From Vibrio salinus (GTDB taxonomy: Bacteria > Pseudomonadota > Gammaproteobacteria > Enterobacterales > Vibrionaceae), in NCBI RefSeq assembly GCF_021272385.1, contig NZ_JAJSDZ010000010.1, positions 620,001 through 684,000 of the forward strand: a stretch of 64,000 nt of DNA. Direction: 5' to 3'. Made by a program: the position numbers and the translations under genes. The notes under the pieces were generated by a model that saw only the letters and a program-made list of their open reading frames with translations, had not been told where the DNA came from and searched no databases. Below are positions 1 through 10,407 of the stretch, in pieces. The first letter of the stretch is position 1, and the number at the start of each line of letters is the position of its first letter.

Positions 1-438
1 ATCGAACTGAACATCACCATTCAGAAGGGCAATAATGTCATTTGCTGATGTTGCAGATTTTAGTTTTTCTTCAACACCATCAGCAGATAGTACTTTTGTC
101 AGTTGTTTCAGGATGCCAAGGTGTTCGTCAGATTTTGCGGCAATACCGATTGCCACGTAAACAGTATTACCGTCACCCCAGTCAACGCCTTCAGCGAAGT
201 GATGAACAGCCACGCCGGTTTCTTTTACCAGTGGACGTGTATCTGTTGTACCGTGTGGGATTGCAATACCGTTACCCAAAAATGTTGAATTTTGGTTTTC
301 ACGATTCAGCATACCTTCTACGTATCCTGCATCGACCAGTCCTTTTGTAGTCAGATCAGCTGCAATTGAACGAATAGCATCCAGCTTATTCGAATGGGCC
401 TGGCCCAGTTGGATGTTACTTGGATTTAGTTGTAGCAT
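1..438 (-). CDS. fruB: Fructose PTS EIIA-HPr fusion protein FruB, N-terminal part
   Basis: The minus strand is open from an ATG at 438 to the window edge (146 codons), so the gene is partial. The translation starts [20 protein letters not shown] and contains [15 protein letters not shown], the EIIA(Fru) active-site region with the phosphorylated His. In FruB this domain passes phosphate to the fructose-specific EIIBC permease; the HPr-like C-terminus lies outside the window. fruR is divergent, with Cra-type operators between them, as expected for a Cra-repressed fructose operon. Family assignment is firm; the missing 3' part is inferred. Confidence 0.88.
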   Translation of the reverse strand, partial: MLQLNPSNIQLGQAHSNKLDAIRSIAADLTTKGLVDAGYVEGMLNRENQNSTFLGNGIAIPHGTTDTRPLVKETGVAVHHFAEGVDWGDGNTVYVAIGIAAKSDEHLGILKQLTKVLSADGVEEKLKSATSANDIIALLNGDVQFD

Positions 439-562
439 TTTGTAGCCCCTTTGTGCCTTGTCCGGTGAAGTTTTAACCAGAATAATCACTACCGTTCTCT
501 AATAATTTATTATCCGGAACCCTTATTTATTAGTGATGAAATTTTGACTTCAGTTATCTTTT

Positions 563-578
563 GCTGAATCGTTTCAGC
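563..578. promoter_or_regulatory. Cra/FruR operator 1
   Basis: GCTGAATCGTTTCAGC is the core of a perfect 8-bp inverted repeat (TTGCTGAA / TTCAGCAA with TCGT between, 561-580). It matches the known Cra half-site arrangement (TGAAWC / TTCA) and lies between the divergent fruB and fruR genes, nearer fruB. Confidence 0.85.
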
Positions 579-679
579 AAACATTTAAAAAATTCAGCAA
601 AACCATGAAAATGACGTTTTTATTGATTCTCTTAATACTTAGTACAGAAAACTCGATTTTGCTATCATTTTTGAATTTT

Positions 680-695
680 GCTGAATCCTTTCAGC
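680..695. promoter_or_regulatory. Cra/FruR operator 2
   Basis: GCTGAATCCTTTCAGC has the same 6-bp arms (GCTGAA / TTCAGC) as operator 1. It sits about 95-110 bp upstream of the fruR start. Confidence 0.8.
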
Positions 696-701
696 TTTAA
701 T

Positions 702-717
702 ACTGAATCGGTTCAGC
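702..717. promoter_or_regulatory. Cra/FruR operator 3
   Basis: ACTGAATCGGTTCAGC is one mismatch from a perfect palindrome. Its centre is 22 bp from that of operator 2, about two helical turns, so two repressors could bind the same DNA face. Nothing else was recognised in the 439-788 gap. Confidence 0.8.
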
Positions 718-788
718 GTATAATGCAATAAATTCGAGGATCAAAGTTTTAATAATATGATCCAACGCACGTTTGAAGAGTGATAAAT

Positions 789-1772
789 ATGACCTTAGAT
801 GAAGTGGCCAAGCTTGCGGGCGTGTCAAAAACAACAGCCAGTTACGTGATTAACGGTAAAGCACAAAAATACAGAATCAGTGAAAAAACACAACAACGGG
901 TAATGGCCGTTGTTGAAGAACATAACTACAGTCCTGACCATGCCGCTTCGGCATTGCGGGCAGGGAACAGCCGTTCATTCGGACTGATTATTCCAGATCT
1001 CGAAAATACCAGTTATGCGAAATTGTCTAAGCTTCTGGAGCAGAACTCACGAAAAGCCGGGTATCAAATTTTGATTGCCTGTTCTGACGACGATGCTCAG
1101 ACGGAAAAGTCAGTGGTAAAAACGTTAGTTTCCCGGCGGGTGGATGCACTATTTGTTGCCAGTTCAATTCCGGATGCCAGTGATTTTTATGCTGATCTGC
1201 AGAAAGAGGGTACACCGGTAATTGCAATTGACCGTCCGATGGATGATGAGTATTTTTCCTGTGTTGTGAGCGAAGATTATGGCGCAGCCCGAGATCTGAC
1301 AGAATCCATGGTCAGAGAAGGCGTACAGACGATTGGACTGATCGGTGCACTACCGGATTTAAGCATTTCTGTTGACCGGCAACTGGGATTTGAAGAAGCC
1401 GTCAGAAAAGGGAAACGGAAAATGTTAATCGGTTACGGTAAACAGTTTAACCGTGAAGATGGCAAACAGATTTTCCTCGATTGGATTCGGTTGAACTGTC
1501 TGCCGGATGCCATAGTGACGACGTCTTTTACTTTGCTGGAAGGCATTCTGGATGTCTTGTCAGATCAGCCCGAAATCATGAATAAAATTCGTCTGGCAAC
1601 ATTTGGTGATAACCGGTTACTTGATTTTCTGCCAATAAAAATTAACTCATTACCCCAACAGTTTGAGCTGATTGCCGACAGTGCACTGGCGATTGCACTA
1701 AATGCGACGGCGAAGCGGTATCAGCCGGGACTGGAATTAGTGCCAAGAAAATTGAAAATGCGCGCAGAGTAA
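789..1772 (+). CDS. fruR: Catabolite repressor/activator Cra (fructose repressor FruR)
   Basis: LacI/GalR-family regulator of carbon flow that responds to phosphorylated fructose. Residues 1-50 hold the helix-turn-helix (MTLDEVAKLAGVSKTTASYV) and hinge; the rest is a periplasmic-binding-like effector domain with IIPDLENTSYAKL and FGDNRLLDFLP, close to E. coli Cra. The ATG at 789 is preferred over the in-frame GTG at 780 because it gives the family N-terminus. Length 327 aa is normal. Three GCTGAA-type operators lie upstream, so autoregulation and control of the divergent fruB operon are likely. Confidence 0.93.
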   Translation: MTLDEVAKLAGVSKTTASYVINGKAQKYRISEKTQQRVMAVVEEHNYSPDHAASALRAGNSRSFGLIIPDLENTSYAKLSKLLEQNSRKAGYQILIACSDDDAQTEKSVVKTLVSRRVDALFVASSIPDASDFYADLQKEGTPVIAIDRPMDDEYFSCVVSEDYGAARDLTESMVREGVQTIGLIGALPDLSISVDRQLGFEEAVRKGKRKMLIGYGKQFNREDGKQIFLDWIRLNCLPDAIVTTSFTLLEGILDVLSDQPEIMNKIRLATFGDNRLLDFLPIKINSLPQQFELIADSALAIALNATAKRYQPGLELVPRKLKMRAE

Positions 1773-1840
1773 AACCATTGGTTTAGCTGCTCTGTTAATT
1801 CCAGTATGATATGCCCAGATTCGTTTTTTCCAGGCATATC

Positions 1841-2992
1841 ATGAAGTTTATCCATACCTCAGACTGGCATCTCGGTCGCCAGTTTCACAATGTTTCTTTA
1901 GTTGATGATCAGCGTATTGTATTAGAACAGCTGATTGACTACATAAAAACTGAACGGCCTGATGCGGTTGTCATTGCCGGTGATATTTATGATCGTGCCG
2001 TTCCCCCATTGGCGGCGATAGAGTTACTTAATGATGCAGTAGAAAAAATATGCCGGGATTGCCAGACCCCATTAATTGTAATTCCTGGAAATCATGACAG
2101 CGCCGTGCGTCTTGGGTTTGCATCTTCACAAATGCAGTCGTCCGGTCTGTATATCTTATCTGAACCTGCGGATTATCTGACACCCGTCGTGTTAACGGAT
2201 CGTGAGGGAAGTGAGACCGCTTTTTACGGCATTCCTTTTCTTGACCCGGAGTTAGCCAGAGCAACCTTTTCTCAGTCATTCAGTCAGCATGATGATATTT
2301 ACGCTTTTCTGTGTGAGCAGATAAAACAGGAAATATCACCTGAGCGGTCGAATGTTTTGGTGGCTCACTGTTTTGTTGACGGTGCAGAGGAAAGCGATTC
2401 AGAAAGACCTTTATCGATAGGCGGTGCAGACCGGGTTAATTATCAACATTTCTCGGGATTTGATTATGTTGCTTTGGGGCATTTGCATCAGCCCCAGTAC
2501 CGGGGGGAAGAAACTGTCCGCTATTCCGGTTCTCTGATGAAGTACAGCTTTTCTGAGCAACATCAACGCAAAAGCGTAACCGTAGTGGAATTTTCAGAAC
2601 CTTCTCAGCCACCACAATTGACTGTATTACCGCTTAAAGCCCGCCGGGATGTGCGGGTGATAGAAGGGTATTTCGATCAAATACTGGAAACAGGGAAGTC
2701 AGATCCGCATTACGATGATTTCATCATGGTTCGTCTTTTTGATAAGCACGCCATTCTGGAACCGATGGAACGTCTCCGGGACGTTTATCCGAATGTACTG
2801 CATCTTGAGAAACCGGGTATGTTAAGAGATTTGGATGAGCCGTTAATAAAACCGGAACTGGCGCATAATGAGATGGATATGTTCAGAGATTTCTTTTCAC
2901 AGATTCATGGAGACCCGTTATCAGAAGCTCAGTCTGATGTAATTCAGCAGGTGATTAAAAATTTGCGTCGTGAGCAGGAGGATAAACAGTGA
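1841..2992 (+). CDS. sbcD: Exonuclease SbcCD subunit D (nuclease)
   Basis: Mre11-family Mn-dependent nuclease subunit of SbcCD, which cuts DNA hairpins and double-strand ends. The five phosphoesterase motifs are visible: TSDWHLGR, AGDIYDR, PGNHDS, AHCF and ALGHLHQPQ. The ATG at 1841 gives the family start MKFIHTSDWHLG; an upstream in-frame ATG at 1811 would add ten unconserved residues. 383 aa. The stop TGA overlaps the GTG start of sbcC (GTGA), showing translational coupling. Confidence 0.94.
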   Translation: MKFIHTSDWHLGRQFHNVSLVDDQRIVLEQLIDYIKTERPDAVVIAGDIYDRAVPPLAAIELLNDAVEKICRDCQTPLIVIPGNHDSAVRLGFASSQMQSSGLYILSEPADYLTPVVLTDREGSETAFYGIPFLDPELARATFSQSFSQHDDIYAFLCEQIKQEISPERSNVLVAHCFVDGAEESDSERPLSIGGADRVNYQHFSGFDYVALGHLHQPQYRGEETVRYSGSLMKYSFSEQHQRKSVTVVEFSEPSQPPQLTVLPLKARRDVRVIEGYFDQILETGKSDPHYDDFIMVRLFDKHAILEPMERLRDVYPNVLHLEKPGMLRDLDEPLIKPELAHNEMDMFRDFFSQIHGDPLSEAQSDVIQQVIKNLRREQEDKQ

Positions 2993-5900
2993 AACCGGTT
3001 CGTTTAGAAATGCAGGCTTTTGGCCCGTTTGCTAAAAAAGAAATCATCGATTTTTCTCTTCTGGGCACTGCGCCGTTTTTTATGATTAATGGCCCGACAG
3101 GTGCCGGGAAAAGCTCGATTCTGGATGCCATCTGTTTTGCTCTTTTTAATGAAACCACCGGCAGTGACCGGAGTGGTGATCAGATGCGTTGTGATTTTGC
3201 GTCTCAGGACATCATGACTTACGTTACGTTTGAGTTTGAATTAGGTTCCGTCCGGTATGAAATTTCCCGATCCCCGGAACAGTGGCTACCGAAAAAACGA
3301 GGAAGCGGGTTAACCAGACAGACGCACAAAGCGACGTTTTATGAAATGAAAAACGATGAGCCGGTGCTAATTTCGAATCGTCCAAAAGACATAGAAAAAG
3401 AAGTGCAGAACCGCATTGGTCTTAATGTTAAGCAGTTTCGTCAGGTGATGGTCATTCCTCAGGGAAAATTCAGAGAGCTGTTGCTGGCCGGTTCAAAAGA
3501 CCGTGAGCAGATATTAGGTCAGTTGTTTGAAACGCATATGTATCTCGACATCGAACGGATATTAATGGATAAAGCCTCGGATATCCGGAAACAGAAAGGG
3601 GCCTTTGATCAGCAAATATTCGGGCAGCTTGAAGTGGCCGGGGTTTCGGACGAAGACGAGCTGGTGAAAAAAAAAGATGATTTGATGTCATTGAGGTCAG
3701 AGAAACAGGTGTTACTCCGTGGTAAACAAAATGAGCATGAAGTACTAAAAGCCGACTTCATTGCCAGACAGGCATTGCTGGAGCGTTTTCAGAAGGTCAC
3801 TGAGGTCAGAAAACAGCTGTCGGACCACAAAGAGCAACAGGAAACGATCACGGCGAAGCAAACTCAGCTGACTCAGACAATGGATGCTAACAGGATTGCG
3901 CATCATTATTCCGATTATCTTAAACTGAATAAGCAGTTGGCTGAATTGGGTAAAGAAACGGAGCGGGCTGGTCAGGATGCTCAGGATGCCAAAGTCAGGC
4001 TTACTCGTCTCCGGGCATCTGTCGCTGAACTGGAAAAACAACAAAAGAGTCTGCCGGAGTGGCGGGATGCGTTATATCGGTTAAAAATGCAGAAAGAGCA
4101 GTTGGAAGCGATGCAGCAACTGACAATGTCGGTAAGTGAACAAAACAAACAATTACAGTCAGTCCGGACAGAAAAAGAGACGATTGAGCGCCAGATTCAG
4201 TGTGCTCAGGATGAAATAAAACATCTGGAAAAAGAGATAGACAGGCAAACACGTGAAAAAGAACGGTTGCCCGTTATCCGGCATGAAATAAAAGAGCTGA
4301 CGGAATATCAGGCTTGGTTTGATGAGCAGCGTAAAAGAAGACGCGCTATTGAACAGTTACAGCGTGAACTTAAGGCCGGGCAGGCTCAGTCTCACCGGTT
4401 GAAGCAGGAAGTCATGACTGCGGATAATACGGCTCTGAAAACGGAGTTAGCCTGGGTAAAAAATCAGGCGGCTGAGTTAGCGTCGCATCTACAGGAAAGT
4501 GTCCCATGTCCTGTGTGCGGAAGTACCGAACATCCGCAACCGGCAGAATTCAGTGGTGAGATTGTCACTAAGGATCAGGTTGACCTGACCCGCTGGCAGT
4601 GGATGGAAAAACAGAATGCATTGTCTGCAACAGAAAATAATATAACGGATATTGGCCGTCGTCTGGAGAGTGAATCGGAACGGCTGGCTGAGATAGAGAA
4701 GACGTTATCTTTGGTTGATACATTACCGGAACCAGACTCATTAACCGGTTTGATTCGTGTCCGGCAGCAGGAACTGTCTCAGATGGAATCAATGGACATG
4801 GCTCCCTTGATGGCCAGATTATCATCTCTTCAGGTGGACCTCGAGCGCCTGACGCAGTCATATTCAGACAGGCAGACGGAAACCGAAAAGGTACAAAAAG
4901 AACTGACTATCCTCGAAGGGAAAATCGCGGTTTACCGGAAGGAGAGTGGAACGGCGGAGTCTTTCGGGCAGGTTATGACGCAGATTCAGGAATTGGATCA
5001 GAAAATTAATCATGTTGAATCCCAGACCGTCAGCCTTCAACAGCAAAGGGAAGTGGCTGAAAAGCAGTATTCAGTGCTTGATTCGGCATTAGCAAACCTG
5101 AAAACAAGGTATCAGTTACAGGAGCAAAGCTGTTGGCAGGCACATGAAAACTGGAATCGCGTTTTGTTGACCAGTGATTTTCAGACAACAGACGCCTTTT
5201 TAGCTGCCAGACAGGAACAGGGTAAAGTTGAGTTATTGCAGCAGGAGATAAAAGAGTATGAAAACCGCTTGTTGTCCCTGAAGACGACACTTCAGGATCT
5301 GGATAACGAACTGACCGGACAGGAATTACCCGATATCGGATACTGGCAGAAACAGTTGGATGCAAAACAGAATGAAGTCAGAGAAGCCAATGACGATTTT
5401 ATGCGCGTCAATTCAGAGAAAGAGCGGCTGGAAAAAGTACAGGAAGGCATCCGGTTACTGAAGAAAAAAAACGAAGCGCTGGAAAAAGAGTATCAGGTTC
5501 TGGGGACGTTAAGTGATGTTGCCAATGGTAAAAACAGTGCCCGTATCAGTTTGCACCGGTTTGTTCTGGGAGTATTACTGGATGACATTCTGATTCAGGC
5601 ATCGCATCGCTTAAGGACGATGACGCAGGGACGATACCTACTTTATCGTAAAACGGATCGTAATAAAGGGAACGCAAGTTCCGGGCTGGAATTGATCGTT
5701 GAAGACAGCTATACCGGTAAAAGCCGTGATGTGGCGACTTTGTCCGGTGGCGAATCCTTTATGGCTGCACTGGCTCTTGCTCTGGGGTTATCCGATGTGG
5801 TGCAGTCATACAGTGGTGGCATACGGCTGGATACATTATTTGTTGATGAAGGGTTTGGCAGTCTTGATTCCGAAGCTTTGGATCTGGCGATTCAGGTGTT

Positions 5901-6030
5901 ACTGGAGTTGCAACGAAGTGGCAGAACGATTGGTATTATTTCTCATGTGAATGAATTAAAAGAGCAAATTGGCTGCCGGATTGATGTTATTCCATCGACG
6001 ACAGGCAGTCATATCCGCATTATTAACTAA
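2989..6030 (+). CDS. sbcC: Exonuclease SbcCD subunit C (SMC-like ATPase)
   Basis: Rad50-like ATPase partner of SbcD. Walker A (GPTGAGKSS) is near residue 35, followed by long heptad-rich coiled coils, a central zinc hook CPVCGSTEHP, a second coiled coil, then the ABC signature (LSGGESFMAALALALG) and Walker B (TLFVDEGFGSLD) near the C-terminus. 1013 aa is normal. It starts with GTG overlapping the sbcD stop. All catalytic elements are intact, so the complex should be active in repair and hairpin processing. Confidence 0.95.
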   Translation: MKPVRLEMQAFGPFAKKEIIDFSLLGTAPFFMINGPTGAGKSSILDAICFALFNETTGSDRSGDQMRCDFASQDIMTYVTFEFELGSVRYEISRSPEQWLPKKRGSGLTRQTHKATFYEMKNDEPVLISNRPKDIEKEVQNRIGLNVKQFRQVMVIPQGKFRELLLAGSKDREQILGQLFETHMYLDIERILMDKASDIRKQKGAFDQQIFGQLEVAGVSDEDELVKKKDDLMSLRSEKQVLLRGKQNEHEVLKADFIARQALLERFQKVTEVRKQLSDHKEQQETITAKQTQLTQTMDANRIAHHYSDYLKLNKQLAELGKETERAGQDAQDAKVRLTRLRASVAELEKQQKSLPEWRDALYRLKMQKEQLEAMQQLTMSVSEQNKQLQSVRTEKETIERQIQCAQDEIKHLEKEIDRQTREKERLPVIRHEIKELTEYQAWFDEQRKRRRAIEQLQRELKAGQAQSHRLKQEVMTADNTALKTELAWVKNQAAELASHLQESVPCPVCGSTEHPQPAEFSGEIVTKDQVDLTRWQWMEKQNALSATENNITDIGRRLESESERLAEIEKTLSLVDTLPEPDSLTGLIRVRQQELSQMESMDMAPLMARLSSLQVDLERLTQSYSDRQTETEKVQKELTILEGKIAVYRKESGTAESFGQVMTQIQELDQKINHVESQTVSLQQQREVAEKQYSVLDSALANLKTRYQLQEQSCWQAHENWNRVLLTSDFQTTDAFLAARQEQGKVELLQQEIKEYENRLLSLKTTLQDLDNELTGQELPDIGYWQKQLDAKQNEVREANDDFMRVNSEKERLEKVQEGIRLLKKKNEALEKEYQVLGTLSDVANGKNSARISLHRFVLGVLLDDILIQASHRLRTMTQGRYLLYRKTDRNKGNASSGLELIVEDSYTGKSRDVATLSGGESFMAALALALGLSDVVQSYSGGIRLDTLFVDEGFGSLDSEALDLAIQVLLELQRSGRTIGIISHVNELKEQIGCRIDVIPSTTGSHIRIIN

Positions 6031-6113
6031 GAGTGAGATGTGTATCTCGTTTTCACCTATAATATAGTTATTGTGATTTTAATCGGTACGCGTAACAATT
6101 AGCCGGCTTTGTA

Positions 6114-7727
6114 TTGTCCGTCACCTTTAATCGGAAGCATTTAGCACACAGTAAATATATGATATTAAAAATGACATTGCTGGCCCTTGTTGCTATCGGA
6201 ACATTGCTTCTGGTTAGAAGCCTCATACCGGCAAAGAAAATCTGTCAGCTTGATCCATCAAGAGGCTGGCAGATTCTGGTTGCCTTTATTCCTCTTTTTA
6301 TCGCAGCCTATTTGTTTTTATTTTTTGAGATTCTGTTTCTCTCAACGCTAAATCCCATTTTTATTGTTCTTACGGCTGTGTTATCTGGTGGCGCGATATT
6401 TGTGTCGTTGGTGATTCCACTTTCGCTTAAGGCGATTTTAAAGCTTAATCAGATTGCTCAGGAGGAAAGGCATAAGTCTTTACACGATGGACTGACCGGA
6501 TTGCCAAACCGTAAATATCTTTTACAGAGTCTTGAAAGTCGGAGCCACAACCGGTTTACTCTTTTTCTGATTGATTTAAATAACTTTAAACAAATTAATG
6601 ACGGGTTAGGTCATTACATGGGCGATCGTTTTCTGATTTCTGTAGCAAAACGAATTCAGGAGAATATCCCCGATGATAGCCATATTTTCCGTCTTGGTGG
6701 CGATGAGTTTGCCCTGATTGTTGACAGTGTGGATGATAAGGAAATTTTGGCTGTTGTGGACACCGTTCATGAGTCATTGAAAACTCCGATCGATATTCTG
6801 ACATATTCAATGAACACATCAGCCAGTATCGGTATTGCTAAGTATCCACAGGACACACAGGAAGTGATAGGTCTGTTGAAACAGTCCGATCTGGCCATGT
6901 ATTATTCGAAAAAAAACGCACAGAAGTACACGTTTTACTATGAACAACTGGGTGTTGTCTCTTATGAGAAGCTTAAGCTGTCTCAGCGTTTGGGTGTTGC
7001 GCTCGAGGAAAATGAGTTTGAGCTGTATTATCAGCCGATCATGAATGCCAGAATGAATTCACTCTCTGCTTTAGAAGCATTGCTTCGCTGGCCTCAGAGT
7101 GACGGAACTATGATCATGCCGGATAAGTTTGTGCCTCTTGCCGAAAAAAGCGCATTAATTAACCTGATTACCGAGTGGGTAATCAAGGCGGCAGCCAGAG
7201 ACCTTTCGGTTTTACGAAAAGAAGGGTTTACCGGAAGTATACATATTAATTTATCAGCGAAAGATATCCAGACCGAAGCGGTCCCAAATTTATTAACCCG
7301 GTTAATTTCTGAACAACATATCCAGCCCGGTGATTTTGCATTTGAGATTACGGAGCGGGATATGGTGGAAGATATTGATAAAGCCAAACGGGTGATGAAG
7401 ATCATTAATGACCTTGGCTTCTCATTCAGTGTCGATGATTTTGGTACCGGGTTCTCGTCATGAATTCTTTTAAGAGAGTTGCCGATTGAAGAGATAAAAA
7501 TTGACCGCTCATTTGTCGGAGACTTCACAGACAATGAAATCAATTTGTCCATTATCTGCCATGTACTTGGTCTGGCCCGGGATCTTAACTGCTCCGTTGT
7601 TGCTGAAGGCGTTGAATCTGAGGTAATTAAAGACCATTTATTGGAACTGGGTGCCGATTTGCATCAGGGATACTACTATTCCCGTCCCATCAATCTGAGT
7701 CACGTTATTTCGACATACAAGTATTAG
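6114..7727 (+). pseudogene. GGDEF-EAL cyclic-di-GMP protein interrupted by an in-frame TGA
   Basis: Two N-terminal membrane segments (about residues 16-35 and 50-105) are followed by a GGDEF domain with intact RLGGDEFALIVDS and an EAL domain with EALLRW, EITERDM and VDDFGTGFSS. A TGA at 7461-7463 then interrupts the frame, which continues without a shift as ILLRELPIEEIKIDRSFV to the stop at 7727 and includes EGVES and HQGYYYSRP. EAL families usually have Leu at the stop position, so TTA to TGA is the simplest lesion. The cut-off product keeps the cyclase domain but loses catalytic EAL residues. Start is TTG 6114 or ATG 6159. Confidence 0.85.
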
Positions 7728-7766
7728 TGAGTATGTCGGCTCATGCCTGTAAAACCATACAATCTT

Positions 7767-7782
7767 TGTAAAAAAGCGAACA
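7767..7782. promoter_or_regulatory. NifA upstream activator sequence for nifH
   Basis: TGTAAAAAAGCGAACA is an exact TGT-N10-ACA match, the known NifA binding pattern. Its centre is about 115 bp upstream of the predicted nifH transcription start, the usual distance for a looping enhancer site. It overlaps the left arm of the terminator. Confidence 0.78.
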
Positions 7783-7817
7783 AAGTGCGATTTGTTATTG
7801 TTCTTTGTTCGCTTTTT
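7771..7817 (+). terminator. Intrinsic terminator between the GGDEF-EAL gene and nifH
   Basis: AAAAAGCGAACAAAG (7771-7785) pairs perfectly with CTTTGTTCGCTTTTT (7803-7817) around a 17-base loop. The A- and T-rich stem ends make it potentially bidirectional. It insulates nifH from upstream transcription. Confidence 0.75.
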
Positions 7818-7864
7818 ATAATTTAACTTTTTGAATTTAAAGAATTAATTATTTTTTGTTAAGT

Positions 7865-7880
7865 TGGCTCGGTTTTCGCA
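7865..7880 (+). promoter_or_regulatory. Sigma54 promoter of nifH
   Basis: TGGCTCGGTTTTCGCA has GG and GC separated by exactly 10 bp, matching the -24/-12 consensus TGGCACG-N4-TTGCA at most positions. The predicted start near 7891 leaves a leader of about 35 nt before the nifH ATG. Confidence 0.82.
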
Positions 7881-7905
7881 ATCGATATAGGGAATTGTTT
7901 TTTAA

Positions 7906-8808
<903 letters not shown>

Positions 8809-8857
8809 GTAGGCTTGTTTAGAGCTTTCCTTAAAATCCGCATATGAGGAAAAAAAT

Positions 8858-10330
8858 ATGTCGATGAGTATAGAACAAGCTAAAGCTTTGGTTGATGAAG
8901 TTCTTGAAGTTTATCCCGAAGCAGCGAAAAAAGACCGTACGAAACATATGACTGTGAATGACAGTAGTGTGGACAGTGCAAAATGTGTGGTTTCCAACCG
9001 TAAATCGGTACCGGGTGTTATGACGGTTCGTGGTTGTGCTTACGCCGGCTCCCGTGGTGTGGTTTGGGGACCGATAAAAGATATTGTCCATATCTCTCAT
9101 GGTCCTGTTGGTTGTGGTCAGTATTCCCGTGCCGGCCGTCGCAACTACTACACGGGTGTTACCGGTGTGGATTCATTCGCAACCATTAACTTTACAACAG
9201 ACTTTCAGGAACGGGATATCGTGTTCGGTGGCGATAAAAAACTGTCGGCAGCCATTGATGAAATAGAAACACTGTTCCCTCTGAATAAAGGGATCTCCGT
9301 TCAGTCAGAATGTCCGGTTGGCCTTATCGGTGATGATATCGAAGCGGTTGCCCGAATGAAAGGTGAAGAGATCGGCAAGAAAATCTTCCCTGTGCGCTGT
9401 GAAGGTTTTCGTGGGGTATCTCAGTCTCTGGGTCACCATATTGCGAACGATGTGTTCCGTGATTATGTACTGGAAGATGATGCTGACTCGGAATTTGAAA
9501 CCACAGACTACGATGTGGCGATTGTCGGCGACTACAATATCGGCGGTGATGCCTGGGCTTCCCGTATTATTCTGGAAGACATGGGGCTGCGTGTGGTTGC
9601 TCAGTGGTCTGGAGACGGTACTTTGCCTGAAATGGAAAACACATCGAAGGTAAAACTGAATCTGGTTCACTGTTACCGTTCAATGAACTACGTTACCCGT
9701 TACATGGAAGAAAAATATAACATTCCATGGATGGAGTACAACCTGTTCGGTCCGACCAAAATTGAAGAGTCCATGCGTAAAATCGCAGCATTCTTTGATG
9801 AGAAAATCCAGAAACAAACGGAAGACGTGATTGCCCGTTATAAAGAGGAATGGGATGCCGTGATCGCAAAATACCGGCCACGTTTGGAAGGTAAGTCCGT
9901 GATGCTGTATGTCGGTGGTTTGCGTCCGCGTCATATCATTGGTGCGTATGAAGATTTGGGTATGGAAGTGGTTGGTGCTGGTTATGAATTTGCTCATAAC
10001 GATGACTACGTTAAAACGATTCCTGATATCAAAGATTCCACCATTTTGTTCGATGATGCCAGTGCTTACGAACTGGAAGAGTTCGCTAAGGCATTAAAAC
10101 CGGATGTCATCGGTTCTGGTGTGAAAGAAAAATACGTATTCCAGAAAATGGGGATTCCATTCCGTCAGATGCACAGCTGGGATTATTCCGGTCCTTATCA
10201 TGGTGTTGATGGTTTTGCAATCTTCGCCCGGGATATGGATATGACTATAAATAATCCGGTCTGGAGCAAAATGAAAGCACCCTGGTTAGCTCAACAGTCT
10301 GAAGATGAAGCTCTGGCTAAATCTGCTTAA
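8858..10330 (+). CDS. nifD: Nitrogenase MoFe protein alpha chain NifD
   Basis: Alpha subunit of dinitrogenase, site of N2 reduction. P-cluster ligands Cys60 (RGCAYAG), Cys86 (GPVGCGQYS) and Cys152 (SECPVG), FeMo-co ligands Cys272 ([10 protein letters not shown]) and His439 ([10 protein letters not shown]), and the substrate-site GHH at 192-194 are all present. These mark the molybdenum enzyme, not VnfD or AnfD. 490 aa, in the usual range. It starts 49 nt after nifH behind a GAGG site. Confidence 0.97.
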   Translation: MSMSIEQAKALVDEVLEVYPEAAKKDRTKHMTVNDSSVDSAKCVVSNRKSVPGVMTVRGCAYAGSRGVVWGPIKDIVHISHGPVGCGQYSRAGRRNYYTGVTGVDSFATINFTTDFQERDIVFGGDKKLSAAIDEIETLFPLNKGISVQSECPVGLIGDDIEAVARMKGEEIGKKIFPVRCEGFRGVSQSLGHHIANDVFRDYVLEDDADSEFETTDYDVAIVGDYNIGGDAWASRIILEDMGLRVVAQWSGDGTLPEMENTSKVKLNLVHCYRSMNYVTRYMEEKYNIPWMEYNLFGPTKIEESMRKIAAFFDEKIQKQTEDVIARYKEEWDAVIAKYRPRLEGKSVMLYVGGLRPRHIIGAYEDLGMEVVGAGYEFAHNDDYVKTIPDIKDSTILFDDASAYELEEFAKALKPDVIGSGVKEKYVFQKMGIPFRQMHSWDYSGPYHGVDGFAIFARDMDMTINNPVWSKMKAPWLAQQSEDEALAKSA

Positions 10331-10407
10331 TGTGAGTTGGAAAGGATTTCCAATTAATTTAACCGAGCCGGAAGTTCACAGATGAGTGGCACGGCAGGAG
10401 AAGACTC

